Assembly (NCBI GenBank): GCA_027487385.1
Contig: JAIYDS010000236.1
Location: forward strand, 1 to 64,000
DNA: 64,000 nt
Direction of reading: 5' to 3'
DNA from: Acetobacteraceae bacterium
GTDB taxonomy: Bacteria; Pseudomonadota; Alphaproteobacteria; Acetobacterales; Acetobacteraceae
Below the pieces are notes generated by a model. The model was given only the letters and a program-made list of their open reading frames with translations. It was not told the DNA's origin and made no database searches. Shown piece by piece: positions 27,865 to 38,224 of this stretch. Both the position numbers and the translations under genes were made by a program. How positions within the stretch are numbered: position 1 is the stretch's first letter; each line of letters opens with the position of its first letter.

Positions 27865-28740
27865 ATGGCCCATCGCGCCCTGCCCCCTCTCACCGCCATC
27901 CGTGCCTTCGAGGCGGCGGCGCGGCACCTCTCCATGACCGGCGCCGCGCGCGAGCTGTCAGTCACCCCTGGCGCCGTCAGCCGCCAGATCCGCGAGCTGG
28001 AGCAAAGCCTGGGCGTGACCCTTTTCCTGCGCCAGCCGCAGGGCCTGGTCCTGACCACGGCGGGCGAGACGCTCTTCGCCGGCGCGGGCGAGGCGCTGGA
28101 CCGCCTGGCGCTGGCCACCGGCCGCGCACGGCTGGGGCGGGGCCGCCCCATCGCGGTCGGCGTCTATGGCTATTTCGCCTCGCGCCTGTTGTTTCCGCGG
28201 CTGCGCGCCTTGCAGCAGGAGCTGCCGGAGCTCGTGGTGGAATGGCACACCAGCTCCAGCCCGCTCGACCTGCTGCCGGCGCGCTTCGATGCGGTGATCG
28301 CGGTGAGCGAGCCGCAGGGCATGCCGGGGCTGGCCGTGCTGCCGCTGGTGCCCATCGCCACCCTGCCGGTCTGCGCGCCGCAATGGCTGGCGGGCGGCGC
28401 GCCGGATTTCGGGCGGATCCCGTTGTTGCATTCGCGCTGCCGGCCGGATGACTGGCGGCGCTGGCTGAACCATGCGGGCCAGGCCAAGCTGCCGCTGCGC
28501 GGCGGCAGCACCTTCGAGAGCATGAATGTCGCCATCGAGGCGGCGGCGCAGGGCATGGGCGCCGTGATCGCCATCGAGGCGCTGCTCGGCCCCGATCTGG
28601 CGCGCGGCGCGGTGGTGCCGGCCCATCCGCTGCGGCGGCCGACGCGACGGCATTTCACCCTGCAATATGAGTCGCGCCATGCGGGCAATCCGGATGTCCA
28701 GGCGCTGGCGGGATGGCTGCAGGGGGAGTTCGGGGGGTGA
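27865..28740 (+). CDS. LysR family transcriptional regulator (GcvA-like)
   Basis: LPPLTAIRAFEAAARHLSMTGAARELSVTPGAVSRQIRELEQSLGVTLF. Confidence 0.94.
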   Translation: MAHRALPPLTAIRAFEAAARHLSMTGAARELSVTPGAVSRQIRELEQSLGVTLFLRQPQGLVLTTAGETLFAGAGEALDRLALATGRARLGRGRPIAVGVYGYFASRLLFPRLRALQQELPELVVEWHTSSSPLDLLPARFDAVIAVSEPQGMPGLAVLPLVPIATLPVCAPQWLAGGAPDFGRIPLLHSRCRPDDWRRWLNHAGQAKLPLRGGSTFESMNVAIEAAAQGMGAVIAIEALLGPDLARGAVVPAHPLRRPTRRHFTLQYESRHAGNPDVQALAGWLQGEFGG

Positions 28741-28872
28741 GCGGTGCTACGCCAATGCGCGAGAATTCCGCGCCACTGCTGCGGCGGATCGGGCTCCGGC
28801 GCCGGTTCGCCCAAGCGATGCTGAGCGCTTTGGCCTCCGGGGGGCCGCAAGTTTCGCAGCGGTGTGGAAATC

Positions 28873-28948
28873 TGGCGTCCCGTACGGGATTCGAACCCGT
28901 GCTGCCAACGTGAAAGGCTGGTGTCCTAGGCCTCTAGACGAACGGGAC
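28873..28948 (-). tRNA. tRNA-Glu (anticodon TTC), 3' CCA encoded
   Basis: Reverse complement GTCCCGTTCGTCTAGAGGCCTAGGACACCAGCCTTTCACGTTGGCAGCACGGGTTCGAATCCCGTACGGGACGCCA folds as a cloverleaf. Confidence 0.95.
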
Positions 28949-29212
28949 AGTCAGTCCGGGCGGGATTAGGGGTGATGGCGCCCGTGGTCAACCCGCCCCA
29001 GCCGTCTCGACCCGCCAGGCGACCCAAATTTGTGTCGTGCCGGTCAGACGTCACGGTCCGGGCGGCGATGACCGCCTTTGCCCATTCGCCTGGAGCCCCG
29101 CCCGTGGATAGATCAAGCTCAGATCAGGCTGGGCGAGGCAAAGCCGGTGCAGGGCGGTGGTCTCCGTCCTTGGCGGGGGCACACGGACGAAGGGGCGGCG
29201 CATCCGTTGGCG

Positions 29213-29569
29213 TCAGCCGCCCGCCCCATCCATCGCGTCCAGCACATGCAGCGAATAGGTCAGCGCCGCACCGGCGTTGAGCGCGATGGCCACACCCAGC
29301 GCCTCGGCCACCTCCTCCTTGCTGGCACCGGCCGCGCGGGCCTTGCGCACATGCGCGTCGATGCAGCCCTCGCAGCGTGTGGTCACCGCGACGGCGAGGG
29401 CGATCATCTCCCGCGTCTTCGCGTCCAGGTGACGGGTGGTGGCGGCCCCCCGCGAAAGGGCCGAGAAGCCCTTCATCAATTCGGGATGCAGCGCCGAGAG
29501 CTCCTTGCCGCGCGCGCGCAGCCCCTCGCTGTAGCTGTCCCAATCCTCGATTCGGGTGTCGGCCGTCAT
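29213..29569 (-). CDS. Carboxymuconolactone decarboxylase / AhpD-like protein
   Basis: LDAKTREMIALAVAVTTRCEGCIDAHVRKARAAGASKEEVAEALGVA. Confidence 0.9.
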   Translation of the reverse strand: MTADTRIEDWDSYSEGLRARGKELSALHPELMKGFSALSRGAATTRHLDAKTREMIALAVAVTTRCEGCIDAHVRKARAAGASKEEVAEALGVAIALNAGAALTYSLHVLDAMDGAGG

Positions 29570-29628
29570 CTGCTGTACTCCGGGAAATGCCCCCGATGGT
29601 CCGTCAGAGCGGCCGGCTCGGCAAGGTG

Positions 29629-30597
29629 TCAGCCGGCGGCCACGCGGGCGTGCCAATCCTGCAGGATGGCGGCCAGGCTTTCTCCCCAGGGAATCTTCGG
29701 CGCCCAGCCCAGGACCCGCCGCGCCAGGCCGGCATCGCCGCAGGTGGTCTCCACATCGGTCGGGCGCAGGCGGCCGGGGTCGGTCTCGATCCGGACTTTC
29801 AGCCCGGCGACGGCGATCAGCTCCGTCAGAATATCGCCCACACGGCGCGGCGTTCCGCTGGCCAGGTTGATCGCCAGGCCCGGTGACAGATCCGCGCCAT
29901 GCGCCATCGCGGCGGCATAGCCCGCCGCCGCGTCACGCACATCCAGCATGTCGCGCCAGCGGTCCAGCGCGCCGGTGCGGATCACCGCCTCCTGCCGGCC
30001 GGCCGCGATGAGCGCCACTTGCCGGGCAAAGGCCGGCACCACATAGGCCTCGCTCTGGCCGGCGCCCACCTGGTTGAAGGGGCGCATCCGCACCACCCGC
30101 AGCCCGCGCAGCGCCATCTCGCCCAAAGCAAGATCGGCCGCGGCCTTGGAGGCGGCATAGGGATTGGCGGGCGCGAGGGCCGCACCCTCATCCAGGGCCG
30201 TGCCGGCCCGGAAGGAGAGCCCATAGACCTCCGCCGTCGAGGCCTGGACGAAGAGCGCCTCAGGGCGGTGCCGCAGCACCGCATCGGCCAGGCTGAGCGT
30301 GCCGAGGAGATTGGCCTGCCATGTGGCCAGGGGATCGGCGAAGGCGGCCGGCACGGAGGCCTGGGCGGCAAGGTGCAGCACCGCATCCGGCTGCGCCTGC
30401 CGCACCGCCGCCTCCAGGCTGGCTGGCGCCGTGAGGTCGAGCGCGAGGGTCTGATCCGCCCCGGCGCAGGGGCCCTCGGCCGGCCGCACTCCGGCGATCA
30501 GCCGCGCGCCCGGAAAGCGCTCCCGCAGCACCTGCAGGCAATGCCGCCCCACAAAGCCATTCGCCCCGGTGACGAGGATGCGGGACAAGCCTGCCAC
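29629..30597 (-). CDS. rmd: GDP-6-deoxy-D-mannose reductase-like NAD-dependent epimerase
   Basis: RILVTGANGFVGRHCL; YAASKAAADLAL; adjacent to gmd; GTG start. Confidence 0.82.
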   Translation of the reverse strand: MAGLSRILVTGANGFVGRHCLQVLRERFPGARLIAGVRPAEGPCAGADQTLALDLTAPASLEAAVRQAQPDAVLHLAAQASVPAAFADPLATWQANLLGTLSLADAVLRHRPEALFVQASTAEVYGLSFRAGTALDEGAALAPANPYAASKAAADLALGEMALRGLRVVRMRPFNQVGAGQSEAYVVPAFARQVALIAAGRQEAVIRTGALDRWRDMLDVRDAAAGYAAAMAHGADLSPGLAINLASGTPRRVGDILTELIAVAGLKVRIETDPGRLRPTDVETTCGDAGLARRVLGWAPKIPWGESLAAILQDWHARVAAG

Positions 30598-30607
30598 GGC
30601 GCGCTCC

Positions 30608-31603
<996 letters not shown>

Positions 31604-31718
31604 TCACGGAAAACAGGGATAGGCCGCGGCCGGTCGCCACGCGAGGGGCCATGCCGATCGGCCGGCTTGCAGCGCGGGAGGATGGGCGTCGGGCCTCCGC
31701 GGCGGCAAGCCAGGCGCA

Positions 31719-32687
31719 TCACTCCGCGCGCAGATTGGCGCGGGTCACGATGGCGGACCAGCGCTCCCGCTCGCGGGCCACGAAAAGCCCGAAATCAGCC
31801 GGTGCGGGGCTGGTCTCGATCTCCACGCCATTCTCGACCAGCCGCGCCCGCAGCGCCGGATCCTGCAGCGCGCCATTCAGCGCCGCATGCAGGCGAGCCG
31901 TCGTTTCGGCCGGCGTGCCGGCGGGCGCGAGCAGCCCGTACCAGGTGGCGCTGTCCAACTCGGGGAAGCCCTGCTCGAAGGAGGTCGGGAGGTCGGGCAG
32001 GATGGAGGCGCGCTGCCGCCCGGCCACCGCCAGCGCCCGCAGCGTGCCCGCCGCCAGGAAGGGCAGGAAGGGGGCGGCGGCATTGGTGATCATGTCCACG
32101 CGGCCGGCTACGACATCGGTCAGCGCGGGCGCGGTGCCGCGGTAATGGATGTGCTCGATCTCGAAGCCGAGGGTGAGCGCGATCATGGCGCCAAGCGCAT
32201 GCGCGGTGGTGCCCGCGCCGGGCGTCCCGAAGGTCAGTGCCGGGTTCTTGCCGCGCGCGAAGTCCTGCAACTCGCGCAGGTTGCGGACGGGCAGGCGCGG
32301 GTTCACCGCGATCACGTTGGGCGCGGCCCCCAGCAGCCCGATCGGGGCGAAGCCATTCACCGCATCATAGGGAATGCGGGCATGCACCAGACTCGAAATC
32401 ACGAAGGAGCCGCTGCCGGCCAGCAGGATGGTGCTGCCATCCGGCGGCGCCTTGGCGACGATGTCATTGCCCAGGATACCGCCCGCGCCGCCCCGATTCT
32501 CGATCACGATGCTCTGGCCCAGCCGGGCCGACATGCCCTCGGCCAGGATGCGGCCCACGATGTCGTTGCTGCCGCCGGCGGTGAAGGGGATGATCAGCCG
32601 CAGCGGGCGGGATTGGGCCCGCGCGAGGGGGGGGAAAGCAAGGCTGGGCAGGGCCAGCAGCCCGAGCGCGGCGCGCCGGGCGATCAT
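31719..32687 (-). CDS. TctC/Bug family substrate-binding protein
   Basis: RPLRLIIPFTAGGSNDIVGRILAEGMSARLGQSIVIENRGGAGG; ATGA-coupled to tcuB. Confidence 0.92.
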   Translation of the reverse strand: MIARRAALGLLALPSLAFPPLARAQSRPLRLIIPFTAGGSNDIVGRILAEGMSARLGQSIVIENRGGAGGILGNDIVAKAPPDGSTILLAGSGSFVISSLVHARIPYDAVNGFAPIGLLGAAPNVIAVNPRLPVRNLRELQDFARGKNPALTFGTPGAGTTAHALGAMIALTLGFEIEHIHYRGTAPALTDVVAGRVDMITNAAAPFLPFLAAGTLRALAVAGRQRASILPDLPTSFEQGFPELDSATWYGLLAPAGTPAETTARLHAALNGALQDPALRARLVENGVEIETSPAPADFGLFVARERERWSAIVTRANLRAE

Positions 32688-33856
32688 GCCCGCTTCTCCT
32701 GCGCGTTCCGCAGCAGGGCGAGGCCGCGATACACGCCATGCACCATCTTGGAGTAGGGCATCACCAGGAAGAAGGCGAGGACCAGGCCCAGATGGATGGC
32801 CAGCATCACGCCCATCGCACCGGTGTGCCGGATGGCCAGCAGGAGGAGGCCGGTGCTGCCGATGAGAAACAGCAGCGCCAGCATCGCCACCTCGCCGCCC
32901 AGCAGCCGCTTCGCCACGGGGCCGGGGTCCGTCACGCTCTTCACCCAGAGCAGCCCGGCGGTGCCGATGCAGAGCAGGACGCCGCCCCAGGTGCCAAGCT
33001 GCACGGGCAGGCTCAGGAAGGCATGCGGCGACTTCCACCCCATGAAGTGATGATAGAAGGCGCCCACGCTGGTCGCCGCGAAGCAGAGCATGAAGCCGTA
33101 GAACATGGCGTGGTGGAGCCAGCGCCGCGTCTGCGCGAAACTGTCATCCAGGTCATTGCAGCCATGCCCGCCGCCGCCCAGGTTGCGCAGCGTGAGGATA
33201 TCCACCGCGGCCTCCGCCACCGGTGCCACGGTGATGGGCTTCTGCCCCGCCCCGGGCGCCGTCCCGCGCCAATAGCGCGCGGCGCCCATGCCCATGGCAA
33301 AGAGCCCATAGCCGAAGCTGAGCGAGGCCATGCTCACCATCAGCCAATAGGGGATCACCCGGAAGAAGGCGCCCGTCCCGGTCTGCGCCGTATAGAGGAT
33401 GGCCGGGTCCTGCAGCGCCATGGTCAGCAGCAGGACCAGCGTGGCGCCCAGGAAGGCGGCCAGCGAGACCAGCGTGCCATTGCGCTCGAACAGGCGGCCC
33501 ATGGCCGGCGGCCAGGCGTATTCGGCGTAGGATTCGGCCCGGATCGTCGCGAAGGTCTCCGGCACATTGATGCCGAAGGGATGCGGCGGCGCGTATTGGC
33601 ACGCGTGGTAGCAGCCCTTGCAGGAATGGCAGAGATTGGCGAGGTGCGTGAGGTCGCCGGTCGTGAATTCACGCCGCAGCGTCATCGCCGGGAAGACGGC
33701 GCAATACCCCTCGCAATAGCGGCAGGCATTGCAGATTTCCATCTGCCGCCGGGCCTCGATGGTGGCATCGCTCTCGGTGCCTGTCGCGCTGCCCGGCACG
33801 GACGGGCGGTTAATTCCTTCCAATTTTCGCGGCCTCCTCGCCTGCGATGCGGCCAA
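32684..33856 (-). CDS. tcuB: Tricarballylate utilization 4Fe-4S/membrane protein TcuB
   Basis: CNACRYCEGYCAVFPAM, CHSCKGCYHACQYAPPHPFGINVP; membrane C-terminal region. Confidence 0.9.
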   Translation of the reverse strand: MAASQARRPRKLEGINRPSVPGSATGTESDATIEARRQMEICNACRYCEGYCAVFPAMTLRREFTTGDLTHLANLCHSCKGCYHACQYAPPHPFGINVPETFATIRAESYAEYAWPPAMGRLFERNGTLVSLAAFLGATLVLLLTMALQDPAILYTAQTGTGAFFRVIPYWLMVSMASLSFGYGLFAMGMGAARYWRGTAPGAGQKPITVAPVAEAAVDILTLRNLGGGGHGCNDLDDSFAQTRRWLHHAMFYGFMLCFAATSVGAFYHHFMGWKSPHAFLSLPVQLGTWGGVLLCIGTAGLLWVKSVTDPGPVAKRLLGGEVAMLALLFLIGSTGLLLLAIRHTGAMGVMLAIHLGLVLAFFLVMPYSKMVHGVYRGLALLRNAQEKRA

Positions 33857-35207
33857 ACACGGTGCCGATGGTCATGCCGAAGCCGGCCAGATAGCCCTGG
33901 CCCAGGATATTGCCGGCCATGATCTCGCCACTGGCGAAGATGTTCCCGGAGGGCTTGCCATCGGCCATCATCACCCGCGCCCGCTCATTCACCTTCACGC
34001 CGAGGAAGGTGAAGGTGATGCCCGGGGCCAGGGGGTGGCCGTAGAAGGGCGGTTTATCAATCCGCCGTGCCCAATGACTCTTGGGGATGGCGAGCCCCTC
34101 GGTGCGGCAATCATCCAGCTTGTTGCCGTGGAAGGTGCCGGGCCGCACCGCCGCGTTGTATTCGGCCACCACGCGCTCCAGCTTCGCGGGGTCGAGCCCG
34201 AGCTGGACGGCAAGCCCGCCGATGGTGTCCGCCTTCATCGGGGGGAAGACGCTCGGCAGGTAATTGTGCAGCGCCTGGCTGTCGGTGATGGCGAAGGCGC
34301 GCTGGTCGCGCTGCTGGGCGATCAGCCTTCCCCAAATGGCGTAGCGCTTGGGCCAGACATCCTCGCCCTCATCATAGAAGCGCTCCACATCCTTGTTCAC
34401 GACGATGGAGAAGGGCACGCAGTCGAGCCGCATGGCGAGGCCGCCATCCTCCATCGGTGCGCGCGCGTCATTGGCGACCGCGTGGAACTGCGTGGGGTCG
34501 CCCACCTCCTGCACGCCGCTGGCCAGCATGTCCTTCAGGACGCGCCCCTGGGCATAGGGGGTGCCGCGCACCTGGAAGTTGTCCGCCGCATCGCCCCAAT
34601 ACTGGCGCAGCCATTCGCGATTCGCCTGGAAGCCGCCGGCCGAGGCGATCACCGCCTTGCAGCGGATGCGCTGCGGAAAGCCCCGCCAGGAGACGATGGC
34701 CTCGCGGCAGAAGCCCTCCTCGATGGCGATGTGCTGGACTTCGGTGTCGTAGAGGATCGTGATGCCGAGCTTCTCGGCCGTGCGGTACAGCGCATTCACC
34801 AGCGCCTTGCCGCCGCCCAGGAAGAAGGCGTTGGTGCGGCTCAGGCTGAGCGTGCCGGAGAGGCTGGGCTGGAACACCACGCCGCAATCGCGCAGGAAGC
34901 CGGGCGCATGTTCGCTGGCGCGGATGCACATGCGGGCCAGGCCCTCATCCGTGCGGCCGCCCGTCACGCGCAGCAGGTCATCCCAGTATTCCTCCTCGAG
35001 GTAGCTCTCGGTCAGCACGTCGGTCGGTTTGGGATGCAGGGCGCGCAGATTGCGCGTGTGGCGGGAATTGCCGCCGCGCATGGGCTTGGGCGCATGCTCG
35101 GCGAGGATGACGCTGGCGCCCGCCCGGGCCGCCGTGATGGCGGCGGAGAGCGCAGCATTGCCGCCCCCCACCACCAGGACATCCCAGAGGCGTGTGAAAT
35201 CAACCAT
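33810..35207 (-). CDS. tcuA: FAD-dependent tricarballylate dehydrogenase TcuA
   Basis: WDVLVVGGGNAALSAAITAARAGASVILAEHAPKPMRGGNSRHTRNLR; adjacent tcuB. Confidence 0.92.
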   Translation of the reverse strand: MVDFTRLWDVLVVGGGNAALSAAITAARAGASVILAEHAPKPMRGGNSRHTRNLRALHPKPTDVLTESYLEEEYWDDLLRVTGGRTDEGLARMCIRASEHAPGFLRDCGVVFQPSLSGTLSLSRTNAFFLGGGKALVNALYRTAEKLGITILYDTEVQHIAIEEGFCREAIVSWRGFPQRIRCKAVIASAGGFQANREWLRQYWGDAADNFQVRGTPYAQGRVLKDMLASGVQEVGDPTQFHAVANDARAPMEDGGLAMRLDCVPFSIVVNKDVERFYDEGEDVWPKRYAIWGRLIAQQRDQRAFAITDSQALHNYLPSVFPPMKADTIGGLAVQLGLDPAKLERVVAEYNAAVRPGTFHGNKLDDCRTEGLAIPKSHWARRIDKPPFYGHPLAPGITFTFLGVKVNERARVMMADGKPSGNIFASGEIMAGNILGQGYLAGFGMTIGTVFGRIAGEEAAKIGRN

Positions 35208-35262
35208 GTGACTGCATATGCGCCGTCGGGTGCGCCTGTCCAGACCGGCGCGGCCGGCGGGA

Positions 35263-35278
35263 CGGGGCTTAAGCCCCG
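35263..35278. promoter_or_regulatory. 16-bp perfect palindrome CGGGGCTTAAGCCCCG
   Basis: In the divergent tcuA / EAL-protein intergenic region. Confidence 0.45.
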
Positions 35279-35377
35279 ATTCACCACGCTCTGCGATAGC
35301 TGCCCGCCTTTGCCGCCGAGAGAGACGCATGTGTCGAAGCGCAGACCAGCCGTGACCCAAGCCGTGGGCCGGACCCC

Positions 35378-36985
35378 ATGAATGCCTCCGCCAGGCGCCC
35401 GTTGGGCGAGCGCGAGCGCTTCGTCGCCTTCGCCTTTGCCAGTGCCGATCTGCTCGTCGAGGCGGATCTCGATGGGCGGATCGGCTTCACCGCCGGCGCC
35501 TTCCGGCTGCGCTTCGGCGCGGCGCCGGAGAGCTTCATCGGTCAGGATCTGGCCGGGCTGATCGCTGGCCCGGACCGCGGGAGCTTCGCCGCGGCCCTGG
35601 CCCTGATGCCCGAGCGCGGGCGGCTTTCGCCCACCGTGCTGCGCCTCGCCAATCCCGAACAGACGCCCTTCGTCGTCTCCGGCCTGCACCTGGCCCTGCC
35701 GGGCGAGCCGGCGCGGCTTTGCGTCTCGATGGGCCCGGTGCCCATCGCGCTCGACTCCGGCGCCCCCGCCGCGTTGAGCCCGGCCGCCCTGCTGCGCGAG
35801 GCGGAGGGAAGGCTGCGCAAGCCGGGGCAGGCGGGGGGGCAACTGGGGCTGATCGAGGTCACTGGGCCGCTCTCGCCCGAATTGCGCGCGGCGCTGACCC
35901 GCCAGGCGGGCGACCTGGCGGCGGAGCTTTCGCCCGGGCGCTTCGGCGTGCTCTCCGCGCAGGGCGAGCAGGCGCCGGACATCGCCGCCGTGACCGCGCG
36001 GCTGGAGGCCATGTTGACGCAGCACGGACATGCGGCCGGCGCCGGGGTGAGCGGCGAGATGCTGGCGCTGGATGCGCACGGCCTCTCCCCCGTGCAGGCG
36101 GTGCGCGCGCTGCGCCACGGGCTTGCCACCTTCACCCGCGCCGGCAGTGCGGGCCTGCAGGAGGAGGGGTTTGGCGAGGGGCTTTCGGGGTTCGTGCAGC
36201 ACATGACGCAGCGCGCCGGCACGATCCGACGCGCCATCGCCCAGCGCCGCTTTCATCTGGAGTACCAACCGATCAAGGGCCTCGCGGATGGGGCGCTGCA
36301 CCATTACGAGGCGCTGCTGCGGCCCGAAAAGGGCCTGCTGGGCGAGGGATCCGGCCCGCAGGATTTCGTCAACCTGGCCGAGACGGTGGGGCTGACGGAG
36401 GAGCTGGACCTGGCCGTGGCGGAGATGGCGCTGGGCGCGGCCAAGGGGCTGGTGGGCGCGCAGCGCATCGCCGTGAACGCCTCGGGCCTCTCGATGCAAA
36501 GCGCCAGCTTTCGCAAGGCGCTTTTCGCGCTGCTCGAGGCGAATGCCCATGCCGGGCAGCGCCTGATGGTGGAACTGACCGAAAGCGCCGAGATCGAGGA
36601 TGAGGCCGCCGCCGCCACGACGATCGAGGCGCTGCGGGAGCGAGGCATTCCCGTCTGCCTGGATGATTTCGGCGCGGGCGCGGCCGCCTTCCGCTACCTC
36701 AAGGCCTTCCGGGTGGATTACGTGAAGGTGGATGGCAGCTTCGTCGAGGCCGCCATGCGGAGCGAGAGGGACCGCAGCTTCGTGGCCGCCATGGTGGATC
36801 TCTCGGTGGCGGTGGGCGCCAAGGTGGTGGCGGAGCGCATTGAGACGGCCGAATACGCGCAGACCATGCAGGATCTGGGGGTGCATCTCGGCCAGGGGTG
36901 GCATTTCGGCCGGCCCGGCCCCTTGCCCAAGGCCGCGCCTGTGGTGGCGGCCCGCCGCACGGGCAAGCAGGAAAGCTGGGGCTGA
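35378..36985 (+). CDS. EAL-domain protein (c-di-GMP phosphodiesterase) with N-terminal PAS-like region
   Basis: YEALLRP, AVNASG, VELTES, CLDDFGAG, YVKVDGSF, AERIET, LGQGWHFGRP. Confidence 0.88.
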   Translation: MNASARRPLGERERFVAFAFASADLLVEADLDGRIGFTAGAFRLRFGAAPESFIGQDLAGLIAGPDRGSFAAALALMPERGRLSPTVLRLANPEQTPFVVSGLHLALPGEPARLCVSMGPVPIALDSGAPAALSPAALLREAEGRLRKPGQAGGQLGLIEVTGPLSPELRAALTRQAGDLAAELSPGRFGVLSAQGEQAPDIAAVTARLEAMLTQHGHAAGAGVSGEMLALDAHGLSPVQAVRALRHGLATFTRAGSAGLQEEGFGEGLSGFVQHMTQRAGTIRRAIAQRRFHLEYQPIKGLADGALHHYEALLRPEKGLLGEGSGPQDFVNLAETVGLTEELDLAVAEMALGAAKGLVGAQRIAVNASGLSMQSASFRKALFALLEANAHAGQRLMVELTESAEIEDEAAAATTIEALRERGIPVCLDDFGAGAAAFRYLKAFRVDYVKVDGSFVEAAMRSERDRSFVAAMVDLSVAVGAKVVAERIETAEYAQTMQDLGVHLGQGWHFGRPGPLPKAAPVVAARRTGKQESWG

Positions 36986-37027
36986 AGGGCTTTCCAGGCC
37001 CGGCGCGGGGCAGTAACGCTGCTTGCC

Positions 37028-38224
37028 ATGCAGTCCGATCGCGTCATCATCGTGGGGGCCGGCCCGGTGGGCCTGGTCGCCGCCGCCGCCCTGGCCGCCG
37101 AGGCCATCCCGGTCGCCATCATCGAAGCCGAGCGCGACCTGCCGGATGGCATGCGCGCCAGCACCTTCCACCCGCCCACGCTCGACATGCTGGAGCGCTT
37201 CAGTGTGGTGGAAAGCCTGATCGCCGACGGCCTGATCTGCCCCACCTGGCAGTTCCGCGACCGCGCGGAGGGCCCGATCGCCACCTTCGACCATGCGATG
37301 ATCGCGGCGGATACGCGCCACCCTTACCGGCTGCAATGCGAGCAATGGCGGTTGACGCGGCTGCTGCGCGAACAGCTGGCACGCAACCCGGATGTCGAAT
37401 TCATCTATGACGCGCGCGCCCTGGGCGTGACGCAGGATGAGGCGGGTGTCACGCTCCGCCTCGAACGGCCGGACGGGCATGCCGAGACCCTCGCAGGCCG
37501 CTATCTCATCGGCGCGGATGGCGCGCGCAGCGCGATCCGCAAGAGTCTCGGCATTGGCTTCGACGGGCAGACCATCCCGGAGATCTACCTCACCCTCTCC
37601 ACCCCCTTCGCCTATCACGAGGCCATGGGGGACCTGACCAACATCGCCTATATCAGCGACCCCGATGAATGGTTCGTGCTGCTGCGCAACCTGCGCCTCT
37701 GGCGGCTGCTGCTGCCGACCGATCCGAGCGAACCGGAGGAGGTCATGCTCTCGGATGCGCGGATCGAGGAGCGGATGCAGCAGGTGCTGCCCAAGGCCGG
37801 GCGCTACGAGATCATCCACCGCACCGCCTATCGCGTGCATGAGCGCGTGGCCGAGCGCTATGTCGAAGGGCGCGTCTTCCTGGCGGGCGATGCGGCGCAT
37901 GTGAACAACCCGCTGGGCGGCATGGGCATGAATGGCGGCATCCATGACGCGCTGAACCTGGCGGCGAAGCTTGCCGCCGTGTGGCGCGGCGCGCCGCTCG
38001 AGGGCATGGGCCGTTACGAGCGGCAGCGCCGCAAGGTGGCGCTGGAGGTCGTGCAGCAGCAGGCGCTGCGCAACCGCTCCATCCTCAACCAGAAGGACCC
38101 CGCGGTGCGGCAGGCCTTCCTGGATGATCTGCGCGCCACGGTGGCCGATCCGGCGCGGCACCGCGCCCATCTGCTGCGCACCAGCATGATCCAAAGCCTG
38201 CGAGACCTGGAGAGGGTGGAATGA
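37028..38224 (+). CDS. FAD-dependent aromatic monooxygenase
   Basis: VIIVGAGPVGLVAAAALAAEAIPVAIIEAE; GADGARSAIRKSLG; FLAGDAAHVNNPLGGMGMNGGIHDA. Confidence 0.9.
   Translation: MQSDRVIIVGAGPVGLVAAAALAAEAIPVAIIEAERDLPDGMRASTFHPPTLDMLERFSVVESLIADGLICPTWQFRDRAEGPIATFDHAMIAADTRHPYRLQCEQWRLTRLLREQLARNPDVEFIYDARALGVTQDEAGVTLRLERPDGHAETLAGRYLIGADGARSAIRKSLGIGFDGQTIPEIYLTLSTPFAYHEAMGDLTNIAYISDPDEWFVLLRNLRLWRLLLPTDPSEPEEVMLSDARIEERMQQVLPKAGRYEIIHRTAYRVHERVAERYVEGRVFLAGDAAHVNNPLGGMGMNGGIHDALNLAAKLAAVWRGAPLEGMGRYERQRRKVALEVVQQQALRNRSILNQKDPAVRQAFLDDLRATVADPARHRAHLLRTSMIQSLRDLERVE

Noticed and set aside
28741-29212. Integrated element next to tRNA-Glu
   Set aside because: No integrase, no direct repeat of the tRNA 3' end and flanking genes look chromosomal.
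32684-33856. Frameshift or misassembly because tcuB start overlaps tcuA by 47 bp
   Set aside because: Both frames are intact; tcuB probably starts at an internal codon (MEICNACRYC) or uses a modest overlap.
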